Positions 47,832-56,137 of a stretch of DNA of 64,000 nucleotides are shown in pieces. The position numbers and the translations under genes were made by a program. Source of the stretch: Alteromonas ponticola (lineage in GTDB: Bacteria > Pseudomonadota > Gammaproteobacteria > Enterobacterales > Alteromonadaceae); contig NZ_JAATNW010000006.1 in the NCBI RefSeq assembly GCF_012911815.1, forward strand, positions 124,001-188,000. The letters run 5' to 3'. Under the pieces are notes generated by a model. The model made no database searches and had not been told where the DNA came from. It was given only the letters and a program-made list of their open reading frames with translations. The stretch's first letter is position 1. Every line of letters starts with the position of its first letter.

Positions 47832-48812
47832 TTGTTCCCTAAAGCTTCATTAATCTGTTCATTTGCGTGTGCTCTAGCAGCATGTACAGTGCCTGAAACT
47901 GAGCCTGAGAAAGTCTGGCGGCATGCCGAAGAAGCGGCTTTCGCTGCTGATATCAGTCCGGACGGTCGCTTTGCTGTGGTTTCCAGTCTGATGCACGGCA
48001 TCAACGTATGGCAATACGGAAAAGCAGAGCCCATATATCAGTGGAGTCATCAGGGGGCGGGGAATAATGTGGTGGTCTCAGTACACATTTCTGCAGATAA
48101 CCAATTTGTGGCGACCTCAGATCGAGAAGCCTTTGCATTATGGAGCATGCAACGTGGCGAGCCGGTTGGGTTTTGGCGCATCGATGAGTCATCCGTACGC
48201 GATATTGCTGTCGCCAATGAAGGAAAAGGCATTCTGGTCGGTCGTTCTAATGGCAAAGTGATGTATTTTGAACCGATGACAGGCCGCAGAATCGAATTTT
48301 TGGGGCATCAGGAAAAAGTTAACAGTGTCGATATTTCACCCAATGGCAGGTTCGCGCTCAGTGGTGGCAATGACTATGTGGCGTATTTATGGAGTACCGA
48401 CACAGGGCAAATCATTCACACCTTTACCCACCCGAGTCGAGTCACATTGGTCGCGCTAGACGATCAGGGCCGCTATGTTTTCACCGCTGACAGTCAGCAA
48501 AAATCACAGATTTGGAATGCCCAAACAGGTGCGCCCATCAGCAATTTACAGTATATTGCGCGACAGAAAATTTTTACCGATGCTGTGTTTTCCAAAGATG
48601 GTGAGCGCTTACTTACGGGCGCGCCGTCTCGTCGTGTGTACGAATGGAACGTGAAGACGGGTGAGCAGATTAATGAGTGGAAGGTTGCTCCTCGCGCCAA
48701 CATGAGTCCTCCTAGCGCTGTCGTATATGGGGTAGGCTATATTGATGAGAACCTGATTATGACTGAAAGCAGCAGCGGATTGGCAGAGTTATGGAGCCGA
48801 ACAAATGACTAA
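47832..48812 (+). CDS. WD40-repeat lipoprotein
   Basis: A protein of about 326 residues that forms a WD40 beta-propeller, with repeats such as VNSVDISPNGRFALSGGNDY followed by VAYLWSTDTGQ, and further units ending in W-S/N. A TTG start at 47832 gives a clean lipoprotein signal (MFPKASLICSFACALAAC). An in-frame ATG at 47778 would place a long charged segment before it and lacks a ribosome binding site. It probably sits in the cell envelope as a scaffold. It overlaps slyX by 8 bases, so the two are translationally coupled. Confidence 0.8.
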   Translation: MFPKASLICSFACALAACTVPETEPEKVWRHAEEAAFAADISPDGRFAVVSSLMHGINVWQYGKAEPIYQWSHQGAGNNVVVSVHISADNQFVATSDREAFALWSMQRGEPVGFWRIDESSVRDIAVANEGKGILVGRSNGKVMYFEPMTGRRIEFLGHQEKVNSVDISPNGRFALSGGNDYVAYLWSTDTGQIIHTFTHPSRVTLVALDDQGRYVFTADSQQKSQIWNAQTGAPISNLQYIARQKIFTDAVFSKDGERLLTGAPSRRVYEWNVKTGEQINEWKVAPRANMSPPSAVVYGVGYIDENLIMTESSSGLAELWSRTND

Positions 48813-49044
48813 GCAACCAATAGAACCACAGTTAAACCAAGCCGAGCAAAGTATTGAAGAGCTGCAAACCAAGGTCGCCTTCCAGGAACATACCATTGAG
48901 TTATTGAACGATGCGTTAACCAGTCAACAACACCAACTGGAAAAGCTGCAGTACCAAATGAAACAGGTGTTGCAAAAAGTCAAAGCAATTGAGCCTTCAA
49001 ATATCGCCAAGGCGTCTGAAGAAACGCCGCCTCCTCATTATTGA
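48805..49044 (+). CDS. slyX: SlyX family protein
   Basis: A 79-residue protein of the SlyX family: one N-terminal coiled coil (IEELQTKVAFQEHTIELLND, about 18-37) and a Pro-rich tail ending ETPPPHY. SlyX is conserved near fkpA and slyD in gammaproteobacteria, but its biochemical role is unknown. The ATG overlaps the WD40 gene end by 8 bases. Length is typical for the family. Confidence 0.9.
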   Translation: MTKQPIEPQLNQAEQSIEELQTKVAFQEHTIELLNDALTSQQHQLEKLQYQMKQVLQKVKAIEPSNIAKASEETPPPHY

Positions 49045-49335
49045 AAGAACGGATCTGTGTTTGCCTCGCCACCCAATCCGTTATTCTGCGCAATTTAAGA
49101 CAGCAGGATGCAGGTCAACGGATTAGATACCTTAGCACCAGCAAAGTATCCATTAATTGCCTTCAGATTATCCGCAATTGGCTCGCTGAGCTCTGTAAAC
49201 AATGCTGCAACCCGCATTTTTCATCATTTTTTGGAAAAAAACTTGATTACCCAAGGTAAATTTGTTTAATTTGTGAACAGGTGATGGCCCATTCACAATT
49301 TGGATAGTGGGTTGATAATATAAAGGGCGATAAAA

Positions 49336-49791
49336 ATGGGTAGATTGTGTTTAGTTATGGCAGGCTGTGCAAGCCTGTTTGCTTCTTTACTTCATGTAGC
49401 AATTATTTTTCGCGGGGCAAGCTGGTACCGTACGTTCGGTGCCGGTGAGCAGATGGCGCGCCTGGCAGAATCTGGCAGTCTATATCCTATGGCCGTAACC
49501 AGTGTAATTGCGCTTGGGTTATTCATTGGCGCGCTGTACGCCTTCTCTGCAGCAAATATTTTTAATCGGTTACCACAGCAAAAAAATGTACTTTATTTGC
49601 TTACGTGCATATTTCTTATTCGCGGAGCCATCGGCATGGTATTTGTGGTTTCCCCTGACTATTATCTGCCAGCGGCCAATTCCTCAGTGTTCTGGTTGGT
49701 CAGTTCCGCACTCTGTATCATGTTGGGCACCAGCTATTTGCTAGGTGCCCGCTGGCATCATAAAGACAAGCACATTACTCAGTTTGCCTGA
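49336..49791 (+). CDS. Four-helix membrane protein, unknown function
   Basis: A 151-residue integral membrane protein with four predicted helices (about 5-25, 53-73, 84-104 and 115-135). Between helices 1 and 2 it has SWYRTFGAGEQMARLAESGS, a pattern found in small DUF-type membrane proteins of marine bacteria, but I cannot name the family with confidence. A 291-base gap separates it from slyX. The 3' end overlaps the convergent M24 peptidase gene by 13 bases. Confidence 0.65.
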   Translation: MGRLCLVMAGCASLFASLLHVAIIFRGASWYRTFGAGEQMARLAESGSLYPMAVTSVIALGLFIGALYAFSAANIFNRLPQQKNVLYLLTCIFLIRGAIGMVFVVSPDYYLPAANSSVFWLVSSALCIMLGTSYLLGARWHHKDKHITQFA

Positions 49792-51104
49792 GTGGAAACC
49801 TCGATGAGTTGTGTTTGTCTGCCATCAAAGTAAACCACTTTTTCGCCATCGAAAAACGCATCTTCTTCTAACATGATGCGTATTTCTTTATCCCACGGTT
49901 TGGCGTCGTAGGCGTTATTTAATTCGATGGAGTAAGCGGTATTGGCATGCAATGGGTAGTCACCATCACCAGGCACCCCGTCTTGTTGATCCCACATGCC
50001 AAGCGTAGTTCCCGCTGCATGGCCATGATAACCCAGAGGATGCGTATAAATTGAAGGCTTTAAGCCAGCCTGCTTAGCGGCCTGCAAACTTTCTTTCAAC
50101 ACTTCATTGCCTGTTTTGCCAACAGCGAAGTTTGCGGTAAAGATATCCTGCAGTTGGTTCCCTTTTTCAAGTGCGTCGTGTAAAAAAGCGGGCGCGGTTT
50201 TTTCGTCTGGCTTAAGGACGTACGCGTGTTGCTGGGTATCGGTATGTAAGCGTAAGTAGCTGATACCGAAATCTACGTGCAACAGATCGCCATATTGCAC
50301 TACCTTGGCCGACTCGTTGGTAAAGGTGCTTTCGTGATCAAACTGTGCATCACTCTTTCGCTGAATAGACACTGACGGGTGAAACCACGTGTCCAGTCTT
50401 AAATCCACTACCCTTTCGCGAAACCACCAGACCAAATCGTCTGTGGTAGTTTTTCCAGGGCTAATGGTTTTATTTGAAAATCCTTCTGCAATGATGGCAT
50501 GAGCAATTTTTCCCATGGTTTGCATTAGCTCAACCTCTTGCGGCAATCGCTGCTCGAGCCAAGGTACGGCGACGGCTTCGGCGGAGACTAGACGCTGCTG
50601 ATATTTGGGTTTGAGCGCATTGACCAGCAGTGTCTTTTCGCTTGCAACCAGGCCATCCGCATGCGCCCAGTTGGCCGATTGGTTGATGCCTATTTTTTGC
50701 GGATCATGTTGCTCGATAAAATTGGCCAGAGCTTGCCATTGGTCAGGTTGCGCGTCCTTGTCCCAGGCGCGTTCGAACAGGTTACCTACGGCGTAGGGGG
50801 CAATGGCGTGAGTTGAGACGGTGTTGTCATCTTTTAACGTTACTACCAACATAGTGGTCCGTCGAGCTGATAACCAGGTGGCGGGTAGCAACGTTTTCAA
50901 TACGGGGTCTTCATTGTATTCACTACTTATCAGTACCCACATATCAATCCCCGCGTCTTGCATGATTGAGGGTAAAAGTTGCCGAACTCGTTTTTCAGTA
51001 ATTGAATCAATAACGGCTGCGCGTTCTTTTAAAGGCAGAATGCTGTCGTAAGGTGAGGCGACGGAATTAAAACTCAGTAAAACTAAAAATAGCAGAGCGC
51101 GCAT
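49779..51104 (-). CDS. Exported M24 family (creatinase/aminopeptidase P fold) metallopeptidase
   Basis: The 441-residue protein starts with a Sec signal peptide (MRALLFLVLLSFNSVA). It has an N-terminal creatinase-like domain and a C-terminal pita-bread M24 domain. Metal-ligand motifs are HVDFGISYLRLHTD (two Asp), the His in THPLGYHGHAAG, and Glu in YSIELNN and LEEDAFF. The arrangement fits a di-metal enzyme for Xaa-Pro or related peptides, but the exact substrate is unknown. It is co-directional with katG across a terminator and convergent with the four-helix gene. Confidence 0.88.
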   Translation of the reverse strand: MRALLFLVLLSFNSVASPYDSILPLKERAAVIDSITEKRVRQLLPSIMQDAGIDMWVLISSEYNEDPVLKTLLPATWLSARRTTMLVVTLKDDNTVSTHAIAPYAVGNLFERAWDKDAQPDQWQALANFIEQHDPQKIGINQSANWAHADGLVASEKTLLVNALKPKYQQRLVSAEAVAVPWLEQRLPQEVELMQTMGKIAHAIIAEGFSNKTISPGKTTTDDLVWWFRERVVDLRLDTWFHPSVSIQRKSDAQFDHESTFTNESAKVVQYGDLLHVDFGISYLRLHTDTQQHAYVLKPDEKTAPAFLHDALEKGNQLQDIFTANFAVGKTGNEVLKESLQAAKQAGLKPSIYTHPLGYHGHAAGTTLGMWDQQDGVPGDGDYPLHANTAYSIELNNAYDAKPWDKEIRIMLEEDAFFDGEKVVYFDGRQTQLIEVSTQAN

Positions 51105-51160
51105 ATAGAGAGTCCAGTTAAATGGCAGAAAATCTACTATAGGTAAAAAAGAGTGAAAAA

Positions 51161-51183
51161 AAAAGCGTCACAAGGACGCTTTT
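51161..51183. terminator. Bidirectional intrinsic terminator of katG
   Basis: AAAAGCGTC and GACGCTTTT form a perfect stem with the loop ACAAG, 17 bases after the katG stop on the reverse strand. An A run precedes it and a T run follows, so each strand has a T tract. It ends katG transcription before the M24 peptidase gene. Confidence 0.85.
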
Positions 51184-51200
51184 TGTCATTTCACGGCAGA

Positions 51201-53420
51201 TTAAAATCTGTCTAAATTCATCACTTTATGCCAGGCTTTTACAAAATGATCGACGAACATCTGATCGGAATCGCTCGAAGCATAGGCTTCCGCTACCGCA
51301 CGCAGTTCTGCATTGGCACCAAAGATCAGGTCCACCGGCGTGGCTGTCCATTTATTATTGCCGCTTTTACGATCACTGCCCTGATATAACGCTTCGTTTC
51401 CATCCATCTTTTCCCATTTGGTATCCATACTTAGCAGATTGACGAAAAAGTCATTGCTCAGTGTACCGGGCTTATCCGTCAGGACGCCGTGTTTGTCACC
51501 GTTCGCATTCGCATCCAGAGAACGCATACCGCCAATCAAAACGGTCATTTCAGGTACCGTTAACCCTAGCTGGTCAGCCTTATCTACCATCATTTCTAAT
51601 ACCGGACGGTAACTTGTGGTTTCATTGTAATAGTTTCTGAACGCGTCCGCAGTGGGTTCAAGCAGCGCAAAAGATTCAGCATCCGTCTGTGCAGCTGTTG
51701 CATCAGCACGGCCAGCTTCGAAAGGCACATCAACCGGATGACCGGCATCTTGTGCCGCTTTCTCAATGGCTGCCGCACCAGCCAGAACGATAAGATCAGA
51801 CATCGATACCTGCTTATCACCTGCTTTTTCATTAAAGTCTGACTGAATCTTTTCCAGAGCCGTCAACACTTTGTTAAGTTCCTGAGGATTGTTTACCTCC
51901 CAGCTTTTTTGGGGTTCTAAACGCAAACGGCCGCCATTTGCTCCACCACGCATATCGGTTACACGATGGCTGGACGCTGCTGCCCAGGCTGTGCGAACCA
52001 GCTGAGGCACGCTCAACTCTGTGGCGAGAACTTGCTGTTTAAGGGCGACGATGTCCTTGTCGGTGATTTGCTCATAATCCACTTCTGGAATAGGGTCTTG
52101 CCAGATTAGCTCATCTTTTGGAATATTATTCCCCAGATAGCGTGCTTTCGGCCCCATGTCTCGGTGCGTCAATTTATACCAGGCTTTACCGAAAGCCTTT
52201 TTGTACTCATCCGGATTTTTAAGAAATCGTTCAGCGATTTTTCTGTATTCAGGGTCGAATTTAATAGCCAGATCAGCGGTAGTCATGACAGGAGGATTCC
52301 GTTTTCCATCAACGTGCGCGTCTGGTACCGCTTCATGCATCGATTTATCTTTTGGATGCCACACGATACCGCCTGCAGGACTCTTGGTTTGTTCCCATTC
52401 GAGATTGAGTAAATTGGATAAATACAGTGAGGACCATTTGGTAGGCGTCTGTGTCCAGGCCCCCTCTATACCACTGGTGGTAGTGTCTTCTGAATGGCCC
52501 TTACCACACGTATTAATCCAACCCTGCCCCTGCTTTTCTATATCTGCTGCCGCGGGCTCTTTACCTACACAATCTGGTTTTCTGGCACCATGCATTTTTC
52601 CAAACGTATGACCCCCTGCGATCAGCGCAACGGTTTCTTCGTCATCCATCGCCATACGACTGAAAGCGGTGCGGATATTTTTCGCGGACCCCATCGGATC
52701 AGGTTTGCCCATCGGACCTTCGGGGTTTACATAAATCAAACCCATGTGAGTTGCCCCCAATGGACGAATCAATTCTCCGTCCTTGTCCATACGATAACTC
52801 GCCATCATCTCTACTTCCGGCCCCCAATAAACAAAATCAGGTTCCCAATCGTCCGCGCGACCATAGGCAAATCCGTAGATATCAAAGCCCATATTTTTCA
52901 TCCCAACCGTACCGGCTAAAACCAGAAGATCGCTCCACGACAGGGCCCTGCCGTACTTTTGCTTAATCGGCCATAAAAGACGTCTCGCTTTATCCAGGTT
53001 ACCATTATCAGGCCAGCTATTAAGTGGATCGAAGCGCATCTGGCCTCCCCCTGCTCCGCCTCGACCGTCAATTGTCCGGTACGTACCAGCACTGTGCCAG
53101 CTCAGGCGAATAAAAAGTGGACCATAGTTTCCAAAATCAGCTGGCCACCAGTCTTTAGACGATGTCAGAAGTTCGTTCACGTCTTTTTCGACCGCCTCAA
53201 TATCTAAATTTTGAAATTCTTCTGCATAGTTAAAATCGTCACCGTAAGGATTAGAACGCATTTCATGGTCGCGTAATGGTGAGAGATCTAATTGATCAGG
53301 CCACCAGAATTGGTTCGAAACGGGAGAGGAGAGTTCACTGATAATGCGGTCGTCCGCTACGATGGGTGCTGCAAATAGCAACGCACAAAGTGCGGCAACC
53401 TTTGTTTTTTGAGGTAACAT
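51201..53420 (-). CDS. katG: Catalase-peroxidase, predicted exported
   Basis: KatG destroys hydrogen peroxide by catalase and peroxidase activity. The 739-residue protein has two tandem peroxidase-like domains; the N-terminal one binds haem. Distal residues Arg105, Trp108 and His109 (IRLSWHS) are present, with proximal His271 ([10 protein letters not shown]). The Met-Tyr-Trp adduct residues are Trp108, Tyr230 and Met256, all in place, so catalase activity is expected. The N-terminus ([22 protein letters not shown]) is a Sec-type signal peptide, placing the enzyme in the periplasm like KatP-type forms. A terminator follows; an acidic lipoprotein gene is divergent. Confidence 0.96.
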   Translation of the reverse strand: MLPQKTKVAALCALLFAAPIVADDRIISELSSPVSNQFWWPDQLDLSPLRDHEMRSNPYGDDFNYAEEFQNLDIEAVEKDVNELLTSSKDWWPADFGNYGPLFIRLSWHSAGTYRTIDGRGGAGGGQMRFDPLNSWPDNGNLDKARRLLWPIKQKYGRALSWSDLLVLAGTVGMKNMGFDIYGFAYGRADDWEPDFVYWGPEVEMMASYRMDKDGELIRPLGATHMGLIYVNPEGPMGKPDPMGSAKNIRTAFSRMAMDDEETVALIAGGHTFGKMHGARKPDCVGKEPAAADIEKQGQGWINTCGKGHSEDTTTSGIEGAWTQTPTKWSSLYLSNLLNLEWEQTKSPAGGIVWHPKDKSMHEAVPDAHVDGKRNPPVMTTADLAIKFDPEYRKIAERFLKNPDEYKKAFGKAWYKLTHRDMGPKARYLGNNIPKDELIWQDPIPEVDYEQITDKDIVALKQQVLATELSVPQLVRTAWAAASSHRVTDMRGGANGGRLRLEPQKSWEVNNPQELNKVLTALEKIQSDFNEKAGDKQVSMSDLIVLAGAAAIEKAAQDAGHPVDVPFEAGRADATAAQTDAESFALLEPTADAFRNYYNETTSYRPVLEMMVDKADQLGLTVPEMTVLIGGMRSLDANANGDKHGVLTDKPGTLSNDFFVNLLSMDTKWEKMDGNEALYQGSDRKSGNNKWTATPVDLIFGANAELRAVAEAYASSDSDQMFVDHFVKAWHKVMNLDRF

Positions 53421-53647
53421 ATAAACGCCTTGTTCAGGTAAGCAAAATTCAGGATGAATATAGGCTACAAAATATTAACTTTCCATTAACTGCTGATTCA
53501 TATAAACGATTGCTTTGATTGGTTTTTGTAATCAGGGCTAAAGATAAAAAGCTTCAACACGGAAACGAACACTATATTTGAACTCAAGTGAGCAGTTTCT
53601 TGATTTCATGCGTATCTCATAGCGAGCTAACAAATGGAGATGAAAAA

Positions 53648-53959
53648 ATGAACAAATTTCACAAAGTTTTGGCGGTCATGGGTGTGACCTTAGCTTTAGG
53701 CGCTTGCGATGTCGATAAGACCGAAGAAGGTGAGATGCCGGATGTAGAGGCTGACGCAGGAGAATTACCTGAGTACGAGGTTGAAAAGACGGAAGACGGC
53801 GAACTGCCTGACGTAGATGTGGAAGGTGGCGAAATGCCTGAGTATGACGTTGATACAGCTGATGTCGATGTCGGTACAAAGACGAAAGAAGTTGAAGTGC
53901 CTACAGTAGATGTCACTATGCCTGATGAAGAAGACGAAGAAGAAGACAAAGATAAATAA
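53648..53959 (+). CDS. Acidic repeat lipoprotein
   Basis: A 103-residue lipoprotein with signal MNKFHKVLAVMGVTLALGAC (Cys20). The mature part is extremely acidic, with two tandem 23-residue repeats, residues 24-46 and 47-69, of the pattern KTE(E/D)GE(M/L)PDV followed by (E/D)xxxGE(L/M)PEY(E/D)V. Then come a Val/Thr segment and a final run of Glu/Asp (EDEEEDKDK). The ATG at 53648 is supported by GGAG at good spacing. It is divergent from exported katG and precedes sodC. The function is unknown; metal or cation binding or surface charge are guesses. Confidence 0.78.
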   Translation: MNKFHKVLAVMGVTLALGACDVDKTEEGEMPDVEADAGELPEYEVEKTEDGELPDVDVEGGEMPEYDVDTADVDVGTKTKEVEVPTVDVTMPDEEDEEEDKDK

Positions 53960-53984
53960 GCAGTATTTTAAAACTTTTGATTGG

Positions 53985-54005
53985 GAGCCAGCGGTCTACT
54001 GGCTC
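53985..54005 (+). terminator. Intrinsic terminator after the acidic lipoprotein gene
   Basis: GAGCCAG and CTGGCTC form a perfect 7-bp stem with loop CGGTCTA, followed by TTTGCTTTTT. It lies 25 bases after the stop at 53959 and just past the convergent sodC stop. Confidence 0.85.
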
Positions 54006-54013
54006 TTTGCTTT

Positions 54014-54517
54014 TTAGCCAACTACGCCACATAAAACGCGTGCTCCACCGCCACCAAGCTTTTCAGGCGAATCGGCGTAGTTATCGCCTTCTTCGTGTAC
54101 CATTAGCGAACGGCCGGAAAGGTCGTCGATTTTAAGTCTGGGCGCCAGCACAGGTGTGGTCGCATGACCATCTTTATCAACATACAGCAGCGGTAAATCG
54201 CCTAAGTGGCTGGTGTCCTCCCAAGGATGCCCATGTTGACCGGTTTTTTCAGGATCATAGTGGCTTCCGGCTGCGCCTGCCGCCACTTTTTCACCATTCT
54301 TTGTGCTGCTTTCGCAAGACGGATTCTCGTGAACGTGAAAGCCATGTCCCCCGGGACGAAGGTTACGCAGTGAGGGAGTCAGCACCAGTCCATAGTCTGA
54401 CATGCTGACATTTACCTCACCCACCGTCTCTCCGGTCTCTGCATCTTTCATCGTTATCGTTTGAGCTTGCGTTGCAGCCGAAAGGGCTAACGCGGAAGAT
54501 AGTAGAATCGCTTTCAT
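54014..54517 (-). CDS. sodC: Periplasmic Cu/Zn superoxide dismutase
   Basis: SodC converts superoxide to peroxide in the periplasm. The 167-residue protein has a signal peptide (MKAILLSSALALSAATQA) and the metal-binding motifs HGFHVHENPSC, HYDPEKTGQHGHPW and the copper ligand in LMVHEEGDNYAD, with a C-terminal GGARVLCGVV that closes the conserved disulfide with Cys in the NPSC motif. All key ligands look intact. It is convergent with the acidic lipoprotein gene and close to exported katG, consistent with joint defence outside the cytoplasm. Confidence 0.96.
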   Translation of the reverse strand: MKAILLSSALALSAATQAQTITMKDAETGETVGEVNVSMSDYGLVLTPSLRNLRPGGHGFHVHENPSCESSTKNGEKVAAGAAGSHYDPEKTGQHGHPWEDTSHLGDLPLLYVDKDGHATTPVLAPRLKIDDLSGRSLMVHEEGDNYADSPEKLGGGGARVLCGVVG

Positions 54518-54571
54518 ATTAAGTCTCCGTTTTTACCATATTTAATGGGTTAATAAAGTAAGTCGTCAGGA

Positions 54572-55750
54572 TTATTCTTTTTCGTCTCGCTCGTTATCAT
54601 TTTCCTCATTTTCGGTGTTCTTATTTTGTTTGGGGTTCGACTCATCGTTCGGCGCTTCCAAATTGACACTGTTCTCTAAATCGCCTTGAAGCGCCTGGAT
54701 AAATGCATTTTTTAAAATTCCCAGCACGGCAGGAAAGATTGCGGTTTCTGGCTCATCAATTGAGCCCTCGATAGGAATCCGAGTGGCAATCTGGTCCTCA
54801 GATTGGTTTTCAAAAATTTCGCTAATAAAAGCTGAAAACAACTCAGTCAATCCTTCGAAAAAACCGTCGCCATCCTCTTCAATATCACCTTTCCACGAAA
54901 ACACTGTCACATTGTGCAGAATAGGCTTTGCGTAACCTGAAATTTTGCCATCGTCACTGGCCAGTTCCAGAGCGAGGTCGAGCGATCCAGCTTCCAGATC
55001 GAATGGAGCATAAGTATCTAGAAAATTTTTAAAGTTAACCAGCGCGACACCTTTTGCCTCCACGTCGAGGTCGAAAGTGGGCTTTTGGGTTTCAGGGTTC
55101 AGCGAGGCGTTGAATTCTAACGTGCCAGCATCGGCGGTTTGTCCTTTGGCCTGAACGCGGGCCACCAAATCTCTGGAAAGATCTTTACTGTTCACCAGAT
55201 TTCGGGCTGTTAAGTCAATATCATGCAGGGAAATATGAACTTCTGGATCGACGTCTGTATTGTGAAAGCCAATGGAGCCTTGATGGATGCGTAACTCATC
55301 GATTTTAAGTGGAAATAACTGGTCGGCGATGACCAGCCATTTTTCATCTTTGCCTGATTGTGTTTTAGTTTGGTCTTTACTGTCTACAAAATTTAGTTCA
55401 GGCCTGTATAAATCAATTGAGCCTACCGCCGCACCATTTAATAACTTTGACCAAATCAGGCTGAATTCGATTTCTTTGGCTTTGATGAAGGGCTCTTTGA
55501 CTTTTCCGTTGCGTTTCACCAGAACAACGTCTTCAAAGCTGTAGGCCCCACGCCAAAGCATAATATCCACGTCACCGACACGCCCGGTGAACTCCTGCGG
55601 CGTTGCGTTACCAGCGAACCCCTCAGGCTCAGACAGTAACCTGTTAACATACCATTCAACAGCATAGGGCAGCGCTAAGCGCAATATCACAATCACCATC
55701 AAAAAGATGATGCATCCGGATATCCAACGCGAATAGTTTTTTATCTGCAT
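54572..55750 (-). CDS. DUF748/AsmA-like envelope protein
   Basis: The 392-residue protein has one N-terminal membrane helix (about 11-32), a long beta-rich periplasmic part with AsmA/DUF748-type repeated strands (KIDELRIHQGSIGFHNTDVD, about 150-169), and a disordered acidic C-terminal tail (about 360-392) rich in Asn, Glu and Lys. AsmA-like proteins bridge the envelope and are linked to phospholipid transport or outer membrane assembly. The gene is alone on the reverse strand, 54 bases from sodC. Family assignment rests on overall pattern. Confidence 0.72.
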   Translation of the reverse strand: MQIKNYSRWISGCIIFLMVIVILRLALPYAVEWYVNRLLSEPEGFAGNATPQEFTGRVGDVDIMLWRGAYSFEDVVLVKRNGKVKEPFIKAKEIEFSLIWSKLLNGAAVGSIDLYRPELNFVDSKDQTKTQSGKDEKWLVIADQLFPLKIDELRIHQGSIGFHNTDVDPEVHISLHDIDLTARNLVNSKDLSRDLVARVQAKGQTADAGTLEFNASLNPETQKPTFDLDVEAKGVALVNFKNFLDTYAPFDLEAGSLDLALELASDDGKISGYAKPILHNVTVFSWKGDIEEDGDGFFEGLTELFSAFISEIFENQSEDQIATRIPIEGSIDEPETAIFPAVLGILKNAFIQALQGDLENSVNLEAPNDESNPKQNKNTENEENDNERDEKE

Positions 55751-55824
55751 CGAAGCGACCCTGCTAAAATCAACTAATCGTTCAAACGGTGTGCAAAGTC
55801 AGAACGATCATTTATAAAGCAGAG

Positions 55825-56028
55825 TTAAGGTTTGAACACACCGATTACATTGTTGCTAGATTTAGCAGCAGTCTTTACGTTGTTATCAGTCTGGCTTTCA
55901 CTGTATCCACACGCAACACATTCCAGCTTTTCAACATTGTGCTCCATATACAGCATAACCGTGTCCGCTGCCTGGCACTTAGGGCAAGTTGCGCCAGCAA
56001 TAAAACGCTTACGTTTTTTGGTACTCAT
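55825..56028 (-). CDS. yheV: YheV family zinc-ribbon protein
   Basis: A 67-residue protein with a basic N-terminus (MSTKKRKRFIAGATCPKC) and two CX2C pairs (CPKCQAADT and CVACGYSE) making a zinc ribbon, followed by a variable tail. YheV is conserved next to yheS in E. coli and relatives; its role is unknown. It is divergent from yheS with 109 bases between. Confidence 0.9.
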   Translation of the reverse strand: MSTKKRKRFIAGATCPKCQAADTVMLYMEHNVEKLECVACGYSESQTDNNVKTAAKSSNNVIGVFKP

Positions 56029-56137
56029 TATGTTCCTATCGCAATTTCGATAGCGCTGATTATAACCTAATTAAGCCGATAATAATTCCCCCGGCATTCT
56101 GATATGATGTGCGTCGAATTTTTGGAGTAGTTTATAC

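Noticed and set aside
49041-49259. 72-codon frame after slyX
   Set aside because: No ribosome binding site or family similarity, and it starts inside the slyX end.
53659-53949. Ser/Thr-rich frame antisense to the acidic lipoprotein gene
   Set aside because: Its Ser, Thr and Gly runs are the complement of acidic Asp/Glu codons; it has no ribosome binding site and is a shadow of the real gene.
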